DNA of 24,114 nt, from positions 1 to 24,114 of the IMG/VR virus record IMGVR_UViG_3300029448_005235, one strand, 5' to 3'. The notes beneath the pieces are model-generated. The model saw nothing but the letters and a program-made list of their open reading frames with translations. It was not told the DNA's origin and did no database searches. The first letter of the stretch is position 1, and every line of letters begins with the position of its first letter. Origin of the DNA: a virus. Both the position numbers and the translations under genes were made by a program. Of this stretch, positions 1-8,840 are shown piece after piece.

Positions 1-1115
1 AAACCAAAACTCTCAGAAGTGTCAGTTAAATCAATATCTGAGGAACTAAATCCACTTCGTGTTGTCTGCGTTGCACTTACCACTGGAACATTACATTCGA
101 CTGCCAAGCCTCTTAATTCTTCTGCAATTGCCTTAATAACCATGTAAGAGTTTACATTTGAAGCAGCACGATAACGACTTGAAGCACAAATGTTTAGATA
201 ATCAATAAAGATAATATCTGGTTTGATAGAGCGTTTAAGAGCAAGTTCTTTAATCAGACCACGAAAGTGACTACTGTTTGCAGATGCAGTTGGATACTCT
301 TTAACAATTAACTGTCCTGTGGTCTTTTTCTGTATTTTTGCAATCTTATCCTCAAACATTTTTTTAGGTAGATTGTGCAAATCTTCCATAGATATATTCA
401 TTAGATTTGCATCAATACGTTCTGCAATACGTTCCTCTGACATTTCTAGAGTAATGTATAAAACATTCTTACCTTGAGACATGCAGTTAGCTGCCATGTG
501 ACACATGAATAAAGATTTACCAACACCAGTTCCAGCAAGAACAATGTTCAAAGTTTTTGGTGGAAGTCCACCCTTTGTAATCTTATTAAAAAACTCTAAG
601 TCAAATGGAATACGTTCTTCCTTTTTGTGATAGAACTCATATCGTTTTTCAGCATCTTCCATATAGTCATGACCGACACTACTATCAAACGATACAGCAA
701 GAGCATCAGATAAAATTGTTGGAATGGACTCAGGTGTTCTTTGTTTATCTTTACCATCAATGATAGAGACACCTTCAACAATAGCATTGTAAACTGCTTT
801 GTCTTTACAAAACTTTTCAGTGACATCAATCAACCAGTTTAGATCAACACTCTTTTCACTTAATGTTTGTATGATCTCTATGACTCTTTGATGTTCAGTT
901 TCATTTAAATCTTTACGATGTGAAACTTCAATTTCTAAAGTCGTTGATGTAGGAATCTTATTATATTTTTCTACGAACTTGTTGATTTCCTCAAAGACAA
1001 CTCGTTCTTCACGAATATCAAAATACTCGCCTTTTAGAAAAGGAAGAACCCTACGAGCATAGTCCTCATTTGTAACAAGATTAGATAACGCTGTTCTCTC
1101 AATCGTTGGTGGCAA
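1..1115 (-). CDS. 41: Replicative DNA helicase gp41, DnaB-like (3' end cut by window edge)
   Basis: This is the hexameric 5'-3' helicase that unwinds DNA at the T4-type replication fork and partners with primase. About 371 codons are visible and the C-terminus lies beyond position 1. My translation of the reverse strand shows a DnaB-type N-terminal domain, then a RecA-like core with Walker A GTGVGKS (near 500-525), a VLYITLEMSEERIAERI segment, the Walker B-like DIIFIDYLN and the SATQTTRSG segment that matches the DnaB motif after Walker B. I chose a TTG start at 1113-1115 because AAAGGAG lies a few bases upstream and no in-frame ATG fits. The gene overlaps the preceding small gene by 17 bases. 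Following uvsX closely fits the T4-like order uvsX-41. Family identity is firm; the start codon is inferred. Confidence 0.93.
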   Translation of the reverse strand, partial: MPPTIERTALSNLVTNEDYARRVLPFLKGEYFDIREERVVFEEINKFVEKYNKIPTSTTLEIEVSHRKDLNETEHQRVIEIIQTLSEKSVDLNWLIDVTEKFCKDKAVYNAIVEGVSIIDGKDKQRTPESIPTILSDALAVSFDSSVGHDYMEDAEKRYEFYHKKEERIPFDLEFFNKITKGGLPPKTLNIVLAGTGVGKSLFMCHMAANCMSQGKNVLYITLEMSEERIAERIDANLMNISMEDLHNLPKKMFEDKIAKIQKKTTGQLIVKEYPTASANSSHFRGLIKELALKRSIKPDIIFIDYLNICASSRYRAASNVNSYMVIKAIAEELRGLAVECNVPVVSATQTTRSGFSSSDIDLTDTSESFG

Positions 1116-1389
1116 AATCGTTCTCCTTTGTGCCTATTATGTCAACTAAAATATCACCAGCTAAACTAAAGAAGTCATCTCCAAATTCTTCTCTAGGTAT
1201 TCCATTGTTTTCAATTATATCATACTCAAACTGAAAAGGTAAAGTGCCATCTTCATTTTCTTCTCCAATTGATACCTTACCATATTTAAGTACAACACCA
1301 GCATATTTGCCTTCGTTGATACCTATGCAAGTCACATCATGACTTGGTGATTCTACGAACACATAATCTTTATTGTGTTGAACTTCCAT
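1099..1389 (-). CDS. Small conserved-type phage protein between uvsX and gp41, function unknown
   Basis: A 96-residue acidic protein that I do not recognise. It is predicted soluble, with no signal peptide or membrane segment, and is rich in Asp/Glu toward the C-terminus. The start ATG is preceded by AAGGAG at good spacing, which sits inside the uvsX coding end. The gene overlaps uvsX by about 20 bases and its own end overlaps the gp41 start by 17 bases, so the three are almost certainly translated from one message. Its place between the strand-exchange recombinase and the helicase suggests a replication or recombination accessory role, but that rests on context only. Good coding spacing and a clear ribosome site make it very likely real. 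Confidence 0.75.
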   Translation of the reverse strand: MEVQHNKDYVFVESPSHDVTCIGINEGKYAGVVLKYGKVSIGEENEDGTLPFQFEYDIIENNGIPREEFGDDFFSLAGDILVDIIGTKENDFATND

Positions 1390-2395
1390 ACTTAAACTCC
1401 TTTTGTGCAGCTACGTTTAACTGCTCCATAATATCATCAGTAAAATACTTTTCTGGATTTTCCATGATTGTTTTACCATAGATTTTTGACCCATCTGGCA
1501 TTTCATAACGAGTTGATACTTTTTTAAATATATCATATTTTTCTGCAAGGTCTAATAAACCATAGTGACGATCTAGACCAGCATCATAATTCAATCGAAC
1601 ATCAACCATTTTATTTTCTTTTGTCATTCTTGATTTATGATTTTTACAGTGAATAATATTACCAACCACTTCACTACCATCTTTATCTTTTTTCTTTGAT
1701 AAGAACACGATAGACGAAGCTGCATATTTCAATCCAGAACCACCACCCATTTCTTTGGTAGGAAACATTGAACCCATAGAATCATAAGTATGATTTGTAA
1801 TCACCATTGGAACTTTTGCCTTACCTAATTTCAAAGTCAATACACGAAATGCAGCCTTGAGAACTTGTGCTCGTGTCATATCCCTTGTTTCTTTCCCCTC
1901 AGCCGTGTCCTCAACCTCTTTTGTTGTTGATAACATACCTAATGAGTCTAAACACATAAACATTGGTCTACGAACGTCTGTGTCCTGCTGAAGATACCTT
2001 TCAAGGACTTTGAGTGATTGTGTACGAAATTCTTGAACAGTGGTCACTGGAAGTATTACCATTCTCTCAGGGTCAATACCACGATCAATTACCATCTGTT
2101 TTGTGATTGCACTTTCAGACTCAAAGTACACCACACCACCCTCTGGATTTGCATCAAGAAAATGTTTACATATACCCATAAGGAAAAATGTCTTACCTGT
2201 TGCAGACTCACCAGCAAGTGCTGTAATTTTGTTTGCTGGTAAACCACCATGTACCGAACCCGATAAGAGTGCGTTAAAAATATATGAACCAGTGTCGATA
2301 AAAGTATCTACATCACCAGCTTCAACACCTTCAGCTACAAGTTGTGCATACTCATTACCAGTTGTTTTAATTACATCTTTTAAAAAATCATTCAT
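1370..2395 (-). CDS. uvsX: UvsX RecA-like recombinase
   Basis: UvsX is the phage strand-exchange protein. It coats single-stranded DNA with help from UvsY and drives recombination-dependent replication. The 341-residue product (T4 UvsX is about 390) carries Walker A GESATGKT near residue 62, a Walker B-type segment [11 protein letters not shown] near residue 147 and the PMVITNHTY segment characteristic of the RecA core. The start ATG is preceded by GGAG lying within the last codons of the ParB-like gene, only 2 bases away. The gene is followed by the small 96-residue gene and gp41, as in T4-like marine phages. The shorter length suggests a trimmed C-terminal region. Identification is confident. 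Confidence 0.96.
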   Translation of the reverse strand: MNDFLKDVIKTTGNEYAQLVAEGVEAGDVDTFIDTGSYIFNALLSGSVHGGLPANKITALAGESATGKTFFLMGICKHFLDANPEGGVVYFESESAITKQMVIDRGIDPERMVILPVTTVQEFRTQSLKVLERYLQQDTDVRRPMFMCLDSLGMLSTTKEVEDTAEGKETRDMTRAQVLKAAFRVLTLKLGKAKVPMVITNHTYDSMGSMFPTKEMGGGSGLKYAASSIVFLSKKKDKDGSEVVGNIIHCKNHKSRMTKENKMVDVRLNYDAGLDRHYGLLDLAEKYDIFKKVSTRYEMPDGSKIYGKTIMENPEKYFTDDIMEQLNVAAQKEFKYGSSTQ

Positions 2396-2397
2396 AA

Positions 2398-3423
2398 CTA
2401 TTCTCCAATAAATGGATTGCCGAACTCATCAACCAACCCTGTTTCTTCAACTTGTCCGTGACTATTTAGGCCAATATTTTGTGGAAGAAATCCACCAAAC
2501 TCAAATACGGAAATTACTTTTTCATTTACTTCTTGAGTATCTAAAGTCATAGCATATTGACAAATCTCTTTAACTTTAGAATTCATTTTTGAAAATTCTT
2601 TTAACCATGCCTTTCTGTCGGCCTGAAGCTGAGATGGTTTAGGACTTTCAATATAACCATAGATAGTTACAGAAGTATATCTGTCAACACTTTTTTTTCT
2701 AGAGAGTTCTAATCCATCCCAAAACGCACCCTTGCTGAATCCTGTAGGTCTTGCATATGCGATACCATCAACATTACGATTTTTTACACCTTGATGTTGG
2801 TATCCATTTTCTTTTAACCAAGCGGCCGCAGTTCTAGCAATGAAAGGTCGCATGGATTGGAATGGGGAGTGTTCTTTTCTAAAACTATTAAAAATATTTT
2901 CCTGTTGTTCTTCTGTCATATCTCCAGCAGCAACAGAAATAAAACTTTTAATATCGGCATCATCTGAAATATCTATAGACCCTTCTGCAATTCCATCTGA
3001 TAAGCCTTTAAGAATATCATCTCTAGTATTACCAGTTCTGGGGTTTAGAATGTGATTGTCAATATAAATAAACTCCCTGCGAGCTCGAGGCGAGTCAAAT
3101 TCTACTACATCTACAATGGTAGTTTCCCAGTTCAATTCTTCTTGAGCGGCATCTCTATTATACCCACCCAAAATATCTTTCTTCCTAGAATCTTTTTTAT
3201 TATCCTCAACAACCTGTACCGGCTGGTCATAAAGAAATCCGTTAACTTCGTAAGACTGTCTAATCTTAGCAACATTTTCTGGGCGAGTTAACAATAGTCT
3301 AGCCTGTTTATTTCGAGTCAGATTTTCTCTATTAGTTACAATTCTTTTTTTAAAATTTACCCCATCTGGATATGATGGGGGATTTTCTCTGAGCGAACGC
3401 TCAATATCAAAGTGCTGTTTCAT
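2398..3423 (-). CDS. ParB-like (ParB/sulfiredoxin fold) domain protein
   Basis: A 341-residue protein with an N-terminal region resembling the ParB/Srx nuclease-type domain. A segment ending in QPVQVV (67-72) is followed by [16 protein letters not shown] (84-99), which corresponds to the ParB box G-x-[HYN]-R-x-x-A. The remaining residues match nothing I know. A strong AGGAG precedes the ATG. It follows the GNAT gene by 26 bases and precedes uvsX by 2 bases, so it is the last gene of a three-gene insert (methyltransferase, GNAT, ParB-like) between gp43 and uvsX. In phages, ParB-like domains often accompany DNA methyltransferases, and some have DNase or CTPase activity. A role in DNA modification or nicking is inferred from context. 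Domain identity is moderately certain; function is open. Confidence 0.65.
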   Translation of the reverse strand: MKQHFDIERSLRENPPSYPDGVNFKKRIVTNRENLTRNKQARLLLTRPENVAKIRQSYEVNGFLYDQPVQVVEDNKKDSRKKDILGGYNRDAAQEELNWETTIVDVVEFDSPRARREFIYIDNHILNPRTGNTRDDILKGLSDGIAEGSIDISDDADIKSFISVAAGDMTEEQQENIFNSFRKEHSPFQSMRPFIARTAAAWLKENGYQHQGVKNRNVDGIAYARPTGFSKGAFWDGLELSRKKSVDRYTSVTIYGYIESPKPSQLQADRKAWLKEFSKMNSKVKEICQYAMTLDTQEVNEKVISVFEFGGFLPQNIGLNSHGQVEETGLVDEFGNPFIGE

Positions 3424-3449
3424 TTTTTTCTCCTGTCCTACTGGACTGT

Positions 3450-3884
3450 TTAAGATTTAAATTTCCAAACCCTACCACTCATTTTTCCTCCACTCCAATT
3501 GATATAACCTACTGGTTGCATACCAATCTTTTTATAGAATGAGTTTGCAGCAAGGTTTGATTCTCTGACAGTCAGGTACACATCTTGTCCTGTCCAATCA
3601 AAAAATTCTTTCATGACCTTTGACGCATTGCCATTACCCTTTACGGAGTTAACGATTTGGTGAATCGTGTATGAATCACGCTCGACCTTTACATCTGTGT
3701 CACGACCTATGGGCCTAGTTGCGTTATTTTGATGGAATGTTATCACCACACCATCTTGTAAAACGCACTGACCTAATTCTATTCTTTTCCTTATTTTTGT
3801 GTTCCACACATGTGGAAACCATTCTTTGTTATTTTGAAATATATTCCAGACTTCATCAAAGTCTGCCGGTGTTGCAATGTTCAA
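3450..3884 (-). CDS. GNAT-family N-acetyltransferase-like protein
   Basis: A 144-residue protein with the GNAT fold signature. There is an acetyl-CoA pyrophosphate-binding-type loop at KGNGNASKVM (82-91) after a beta strand with HQIVNS, then the motif B pattern VRESNLAANSFYKKIGM (106-122). The substrate is unknown. GNATs can acetylate proteins, small molecules or toxins, and the fold also includes Mu Mom, which modifies adenine in DNA. The start is TTG at 3882-3884, four bases overlapping the methyltransferase stop, with GGAGG seven bases upstream. That coupling ties it to the methyltransferase. A joint role in DNA modification is an inference. The fold call is good; the substrate is unknown. 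Confidence 0.8.
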   Translation of the reverse strand: MNIATPADFDEVWNIFQNNKEWFPHVWNTKIRKRIELGQCVLQDGVVITFHQNNATRPIGRDTDVKVERDSYTIHQIVNSVKGNGNASKVMKEFFDWTGQDVYLTVRESNLAANSFYKKIGMQPVGYINWSGGKMSGRVWKFKS

Positions 3885-5167
3885 AAAAATGCCTCCAACG
3901 TATTCACTCTGATGTCTTTGAACAAATCTACAGAAGTGTCTTTACCAAAACACCAGACATTTTCCATATAAAGTTTATTCATAAACTCATCCATTTTATT
4001 TTTATCAAATTTTCCATCTTCGTCTTTGAACACAGCTGCACCTTGTGGTCTCTGCATAATTCTCATACCAATCTGTCCTAAGAAATTAGGAAGAAGCATA
4101 TCCACCAGTTCATCACCAGAATAATATCTTTTACCATGAACTTTAGGGTCTAGAATGTTAATCAACAGAACACCTTTATCACTTAGAGAATTAAAACTAT
4201 TTTGTGCAACAGGTAAGTAGAAATCATCTCTCCACGATTCGTAATCATTGAATTTTGCCCAAGACTGTAAATCTTCTTTTTCACCACCTTCATTATATCT
4301 TTCAGTCGAAAAATATGGGGGAGATGTAAATGCACAATCCACATTACTAATCTCATCCCAAGGCAAGTCCTCTGCGCCACAGTTATATATCTGCACAGTC
4401 TTTTTACCTCTAGACTTATCATAGATTTTGTCATAGAACTCAATCATTTTATGATAACGCTCAAATGTATTTGGGTTAGGGTCACAACCAATATAATGTG
4501 TTGCATTAGAGGCATAAAAACCAGTAAGTCTATCACCCCAACCCATAGAAGTATCCAATACAGTTTTCGCTCTAGTCATATCATAAATTGTTTTCGCAAC
4601 AATAGGTTTGAACTGTGTTGCAATATAAGTTCCAAGACGAAATGCCATTGTATAGGTTTGAGGTGTAAGTTCTTTTGCATCATTCACCCCTCTCCAAATA
4701 GGGCCGAACGCACCCCAAATATTATCACCTTCTTCCCAACGAGTAACTGGTGCTTTGAATCCATAAGAACCACAACGCATACGCAAATCGTTCATAAATG
4801 AATCTGCACAATAATTGAAGTTAGCTGGGCCCTCGATAAATCCTAGTCCAAAATCTTTGTATGGATATTTGTAGTCATCATACTTTTCAATTACTTCTTT
4901 TGTTGGAATATTAATGTAATCGGTGAAAGGCGCCTTTTCCAACTTACGAAAATTTTCAATAACCTTTTGATCATAGAATTTCTTTAGTGGATATGGTGGC
5001 TTTTCTTTTGTAATATACTCTGCAAGAGTGGAACGAAACAATTCTTTACCATACTTTTCTGTTGTAGAGATGAACAAAGACTTGTTCATTACTGGAAGTC
5101 CAGTATTGTCTACACACTCTCTTAATAGTTCATATAGTTCTAGATTTATTTCTGTCTTATTACTCAT
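3881..5167 (-). CDS. DNA (adenine/cytosine amino) methyltransferase-like protein with clamp-binding-like tail
   Basis: A 428-residue protein with the order of S-adenosylmethionine-dependent amino-methyltransferase motifs. Motif I-like VLDTSMGWGDRL is near residue 200, a motif II-like YIGCDPNPN follows about 25 residues later, and catalytic motif IV TSPPY is near residue 285. SPPY occurs in N4-cytosine and some N6-adenine enzymes; the motif order I then IV is not the beta-class order. About 190 N-terminal residues are unassigned and may recognise DNA. The last residues, NTLEAFF, resemble a sliding-clamp-binding peptide and the gp43 tail TTLEDFFA. Its ATG overlaps the gp43 stop (ATGA), so it is co-expressed with polymerase. 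A methyltransferase is likely; base specificity is not determined, and RNA or another substrate is possible. Confidence 0.8.
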   Translation of the reverse strand: MSNKTEINLELYELLRECVDNTGLPVMNKSLFISTTEKYGKELFRSTLAEYITKEKPPYPLKKFYDQKVIENFRKLEKAPFTDYINIPTKEVIEKYDDYKYPYKDFGLGFIEGPANFNYCADSFMNDLRMRCGSYGFKAPVTRWEEGDNIWGAFGPIWRGVNDAKELTPQTYTMAFRLGTYIATQFKPIVAKTIYDMTRAKTVLDTSMGWGDRLTGFYASNATHYIGCDPNPNTFERYHKMIEFYDKIYDKSRGKKTVQIYNCGAEDLPWDEISNVDCAFTSPPYFSTERYNEGGEKEDLQSWAKFNDYESWRDDFYLPVAQNSFNSLSDKGVLLINILDPKVHGKRYYSGDELVDMLLPNFLGQIGMRIMQRPQGAAVFKDEDGKFDKNKMDEFMNKLYMENVWCFGKDTSVDLFKDIRVNTLEAFF

Positions 5168-7662
5168 GCAAAAAAATCCTCAAGTGTAGTCTGTGTGCCA
5201 TAACTATCATCAATCTTTATTGAACTTACATCAGTGATAATCCGTAATGGTTCTATGAAAGACTTCTCAAATTGTAAGTCATAGTCGCAGGTTTTGTCAA
5301 GACCTAATCCTGTTGGTAGTTTTGTCAAAAATGATATTGATGTTGATGAATAGATGTTTGGACTTTTCATGTGTAGAAATTTAATCTTATCACCTTCTTG
5401 TATGAGAGGATACTTACTAATTAGATTGTTCTCTCTAAGAATATGATTATAGAGTATTGCACCCTTTACATGAATGGGAGCTCCCTTCTTAAATAAAACT
5501 GTTCCATCAAACCATTTTTTAAGACCATTAACTGAACGAGGATAAGCAATATCCTCTGGAGGTAGGCTCATGAACTCTGATCTGAAATCCTGTATGAACG
5601 TGTTTAATTCTTTCTCATCACCTGTCATGATAATCTTGAGTGCTTGTTTAATCTTCTCACGACATGGTGCTGGTGTTGATGACTTAACTGCTTCGATACC
5701 CATGATTTTAAGTTTGGGTTCATCATAACGAACACCTTCAATATCCCAAGCATTGAGAATATATCTTTTCTTTGCAGTCCAAATACCCTTATCAGCAATC
5801 ACCTCACGTTTCATCTGCATCTTTTGTTCATATGCATTTACATATTCAGCAAGTTCCTGATAGCACGAATCAATAAATGGTTCAATTTTTTCAGAGGCAA
5901 GCTTATCCAAGAAATTGACCACCTGTTCATTTGATGGTCGATTGTTGAATACTTTATTAACAAGTCGGTCAAAAGTAATGTACACCGAGTCTGTATCAGA
6001 AGCCAGAACGTAGTCCTCTCCTGTGGTATCAAGTATTTTATTAAGATATTCATTGATACTATTCTCAATCCATCGTATAGACAACTGACCAGAAGTAGTA
6101 ATTGCTTCAGCAATGAGTAGATTATAATACCTAAACCAATTATTACCAATTGCACCATAAGCACTATTGAGTGCAATTTTTTTGGCCATTTGTATGTTGT
6201 TATATTTGGAAATGTCTTTAAGTAATCTTCGATCTTTAGTCTGCTCATATTTTTTCTTTGCCTCAATCATTAATCGTTTATACTTCACACGATCATCATA
6301 CATTTTTTGCATAATCTCTGGCAAGAATCCCTTCTTGTCTGTTTTAAACAAAGCACCATTTGGTGTTAGTGCAACATTTTTCAGTATTGATGTATCTATT
6401 TCTTTATTTAACAATTTATCAACTGTCATACCATTAACTTTTTGTTCTCCAACTAAAGTCTCAGGTGAGATGTTATATTGCATAATTAAATGTGGATATA
6501 GAGAATTTAAATCAAATGACATTACCCAATCATGCACACCAACTTGTGGGTCTTTTACATAAGCACCCTCAAACTTTTCAGATTTTTGTTTTGACTCTTT
6601 CTGTGGAATTACAATATTCTTTTTAATCAGTTCATTGTAAATAATCATATCCCAATACTTTACTGAACCAAGAACATCCATATAGTTAACCTTTGCTTCA
6701 TAAGCCATAGTTAACAACAACTCAATTAGTTTCATCTTATCTTCAAGCTTGTCTACGATCTCTACGTCTTGAATATTATAATCAATGAACGATTGATAGT
6801 CTTTTATGTACCACTCTCTAAATGTCTCATATGGATTGTCATCTTTTCTTTCACCCAACTCAACGAACGCAATATGATCTAGTCGATACGATTCTTGATT
6901 GGTGTATGTAAACTTTCGATACAAATCATAGTAATCCAAGTGTGCAACACCTTGAATATCATACAACTGCATTTTACGACCTTTTTGAAATACCTCACGA
7001 TCACTAACTCTGCCCCATGGCGATAGTCGATTGATTTGATCTTCATCTAAAATATTTTTAATACGATTACACACATAAGGTATGTCAAAGAACTCTGTGT
7101 TCCAACCAGTGATAATGTCTGGTTGTGTACGTTCCCAAAATGATAGAAATTCTTCAATAAGATGTTTCTCATTATTACATCTTACATAAACAACATCATC
7201 TCGATTGGTTTGATATTCGTCAACACCCCAAACTAGTATTTGTTTGTTCTGATGATTTTTAATTGTGATAGACAGTAGAGGTTCGATTGCTTCCTCTGGA
7301 TTAGGAAAACCATTTTCACAAGCAACCTCAATATCAATAGTCACCATAATCAGTTTTTCAATATCCCAATCAACTACACCAGTGTAATTGTCTGATAGAA
7401 AACTGTATTGATATAACGTGTTACCCATTACCATGTGTGGCTGGTCTGAGTATTGTTTTACCCACTCACGAGCATCTTTAATGGTCTCATGTTGAATTGG
7501 TGCAACATTCCTACCATCTAAAGTTTTATAGCCTGTTTCTTTCGCAACTGGGCAGAATAGTGTTGGGGAATACTTTACTCTACGATTGATACGTTTACCA
7601 TCTTTGTACTCTCGTAAAAGTAAATAGTTACCCCACGTTGATACGTTGGTATAAAAATTCAT
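5164..7662 (-). CDS. 43: Family B DNA polymerase gp43
   Basis: The replicative polymerase with proofreading exonuclease. The 832 residues carry the exonuclease I motif TIDIEVAC (near 108), polymerase motif A DLNSLYPHLI (near 390), motif B with LNSAYGAIGNNWFRYY (near 505) and motif C ASDTDSVYI (near 560). T4 gp43 is 898 residues; marine T4-like versions are often somewhat shorter. The C-terminus QTTLEDFFA fits a PIP-like clamp-binding peptide (Q-x-x-L-x-x-F-F). The N-terminus aligns with the start of T4 gp43, supporting the ATG at 7660-7662. There is no Shine-Dalgarno and a promoter -10 lies six bases upstream, so its message may be leaderless. It heads the operon gp43, methyltransferase, GNAT, ParB-like, uvsX, 96-residue gene, gp41. 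Confidence 0.97.
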   Translation of the reverse strand: MNFYTNVSTWGNYLLLREYKDGKRINRRVKYSPTLFCPVAKETGYKTLDGRNVAPIQHETIKDAREWVKQYSDQPHMVMGNTLYQYSFLSDNYTGVVDWDIEKLIMVTIDIEVACENGFPNPEEAIEPLLSITIKNHQNKQILVWGVDEYQTNRDDVVYVRCNNEKHLIEEFLSFWERTQPDIITGWNTEFFDIPYVCNRIKNILDEDQINRLSPWGRVSDREVFQKGRKMQLYDIQGVAHLDYYDLYRKFTYTNQESYRLDHIAFVELGERKDDNPYETFREWYIKDYQSFIDYNIQDVEIVDKLEDKMKLIELLLTMAYEAKVNYMDVLGSVKYWDMIIYNELIKKNIVIPQKESKQKSEKFEGAYVKDPQVGVHDWVMSFDLNSLYPHLIMQYNISPETLVGEQKVNGMTVDKLLNKEIDTSILKNVALTPNGALFKTDKKGFLPEIMQKMYDDRVKYKRLMIEAKKKYEQTKDRRLLKDISKYNNIQMAKKIALNSAYGAIGNNWFRYYNLLIAEAITTSGQLSIRWIENSINEYLNKILDTTGEDYVLASDTDSVYITFDRLVNKVFNNRPSNEQVVNFLDKLASEKIEPFIDSCYQELAEYVNAYEQKMQMKREVIADKGIWTAKKRYILNAWDIEGVRYDEPKLKIMGIEAVKSSTPAPCREKIKQALKIIMTGDEKELNTFIQDFRSEFMSLPPEDIAYPRSVNGLKKWFDGTVLFKKGAPIHVKGAILYNHILRENNLISKYPLIQEGDKIKFLHMKSPNIYSSTSISFLTKLPTGLGLDKTCDYDLQFEKSFIEPLRIITDVSSIKIDDSYGTQTTLEDFFA

Positions 7663-7667
7663 AAGTT

Positions 7668-7697
7668 ATCATAATATATTTGGGCAAGTTTTGTCAA
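7668..7697 (-). promoter_or_regulatory. Sigma70-type promoter for gp43 operon
   Basis: Reading the minus strand, TTGACA (7692-7697) is followed after exactly 18 bases by TATGAT (7668-7673). The -35 overlaps the iscU stop codon. The expected start of transcription falls at about the gp43 ATG. It shares TTGACAAAAC and the 18-bp spacer with the promoters near 13.6 kb and 15.9 kb. Confidence 0.65.
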
Positions 7698-8074
7698 ATG
7701 TTTTTTTGTTGATAGTCTTTTATTGCCGATTGAATTGCGTCTTCTGCTAATACTGAACAGTGAATTTTTACAGGTGGTAGTGCTAGTTCTTCAGCAATAT
7801 CAACATTCTTGATTTGTTTTGCTTCGTCTAGTGTTCGACCCTTTACCCACTCAGTAAGCAGAGATGATGATGCGATTGCTGAGCCACAACCATATGTCTT
7901 AAATTTTGCGTCTACGATTACTCCATCATTATTCACTTGTATTTGAAGTTTCATTACATCACCACAAGCTGGAGCACCAACCATGCCAGTGCCCACATTC
8001 TTGTCGTCTTTGTCTAGACTTCCAACATTTCGTGGATTTTCGTAGTGGTCTAATACCTTTTCGCCGTATGCCAT
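7694..8074 (-). CDS. iscU: IscU/NifU-N-type iron-sulfur cluster scaffold
   Basis: The product resembles the housekeeping scaffold on which [2Fe-2S] clusters are built from IscS sulfur before transfer to client proteins with HscA/HscB. The 126 residues keep every key position of IscU at the same numbers as in E. coli: Cys37 with Asp39 (GAPACGD), Cys63 (YGCGSA), and His105-Cys106 (KIHCS). The HscA recognition motif LPPVK is at 99-103. No IscS, HscA or ferredoxin gene is nearby, so it would work with host partners. The ATG follows the regA stop directly and GAGAAG provides a ribosome site. An intact scaffold in a phage replication operon is unusual; it may serve host Fe-S supply or the phage's iron-dependent proteins. 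Family and integrity are clear. Confidence 0.95.
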   Translation of the reverse strand: MAYGEKVLDHYENPRNVGSLDKDDKNVGTGMVGAPACGDVMKLQIQVNNDGVIVDAKFKTYGCGSAIASSSLLTEWVKGRTLDEAKQIKNVDIAEELALPPVKIHCSVLAEDAIQSAIKDYQQKNI

Positions 8075-8458
8075 TTATTCTTCTCGTTTCTTACCAATGT
8101 TATATTTAGTTTCTAACTCCCATTCATTTTTTTCTTTGAATGGAATTATTTTAATTTGACTTAAAGGAGCTGACTCACCTTTACTTGTGAGTATGTTAAC
8201 TAAACCCCATTCCTCAAGTAAACTAGCTATTGTATTACGTCTTGCAATATCATTTTCACTAATGTCAGTTTGCTTACCATCTAGTGAAAACAACTCTTTA
8301 AAATGTACAATGTAATAACGGCCCTGTTTGTGTAATATGTGGCATGATTGGTATAATTTTTTTTCTTTTCTAGACGCCACTCCAATACGAGACAGTGTTT
8401 CTCTTATCTTGAGAAAATCATCTGGCTCGTTTAGTTTTACTTCAAGCATACTATCCAT
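8075..8458 (-). CDS. regA: RegA translational repressor
   Basis: RegA binds the ribosome-binding regions of many early phage mRNAs, including clamp-loader messages in T4, and blocks translation. The product (127 residues) matches T4 RegA along its length, including LYQSCHILHKQGRYYIVHFK in the centre and LLEEWGL toward the C-terminal half. I prefer the ATG at 8456-8458, nine bases after AAGG; a GTG three codons upstream would leave no ribosome-site spacing. This ATG overlaps the gp62 stop by eight bases (ATGGATAG), the same overlap size as the two preceding junctions. The order gp45-44-62-regA-43 is the T4 order, interrupted here by accessory genes. Targets in this phage are unknown. Confidence 0.94.
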   Translation of the reverse strand: MDSMLEVKLNEPDDFLKIRETLSRIGVASRKEKKLYQSCHILHKQGRYYIVHFKELFSLDGKQTDISENDIARRNTIASLLEEWGLVNILTSKGESAPLSQIKIIPFKEKNEWELETKYNIGKKREE

Positions 8459-8840
8459 TTTTTCCACCCTTGTTCAATCTATCCTTGATAAATTGTATTT
8501 GTTCATCATTGAGTACATCAAGAGCGGACTTTGCTTTTTCATTGTTGTATCCATAATACTCTTTAACATACTGTAAGTTTGTTACCTTACTCGCCTTCAA
8601 CCAAGCAGTGTATCTTTTACGAGGTCTAAGAGTATTTAGAAGAAAATCAAATTGTAACTTATTGTCGAGGTGAGATCGCATGTTTATCTCATTTACAAAC
8701 TGTATTGTATCTGGAAATGGTGCAAGACACTTATTGACAATAAATGCTGGATACTTTTTTGTCCATGCTTCATCTTCACTATCCATCAATTTCTCTTTAG
8801 TCGTATTGATGGCATTTAGATATTCTTTTAGTTCATACAT
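8451..8840 (-). CDS. 62: Clamp loader small subunit gp62
   Basis: The product (129 residues, against 187 in T4) resembles the compact gp62 of marine T4-like phages. A central stretch with YPAFIVNKCLAPFPDTI and LLNTLRPRKRYTAWLK corresponds to the conserved part of gp62, and position before regA fits. It completes the gp44/gp62 clamp loader that opens gp45. The ATG overlaps the psiE stop by eight bases (ATGTATGA) and there is no strong Shine-Dalgarno, so translation should be coupled to the upstream gene. Its first residues, ELKEYLN, are repeated at the start of PsiE because the junction is duplicated in DNA. Identification is good, resting partly on gene order. Confidence 0.85.
   Translation of the reverse strand: MYELKEYLNAINTTKEKLMDSEDEAWTKKYPAFIVNKCLAPFPDTIQFVNEINMRSHLDNKLQFDFLLNTLRPRKRYTAWLKASKVTNLQYVKEYYGYNNEKAKSALDVLNDEQIQFIKDRLNKGGKNG

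Noticed and set aside
2018-2411. Open plus-strand frames opposite uvsX
   Set aside because: They lie entirely antisense to a clear recombinase gene, have no ribosome site and match no protein pattern.
3058-3072. Plus-strand TATAAATAAA within the ParB-like gene
   Set aside because: It would point against all genes and sits in coding sequence, so chance is likely in AT-rich DNA.
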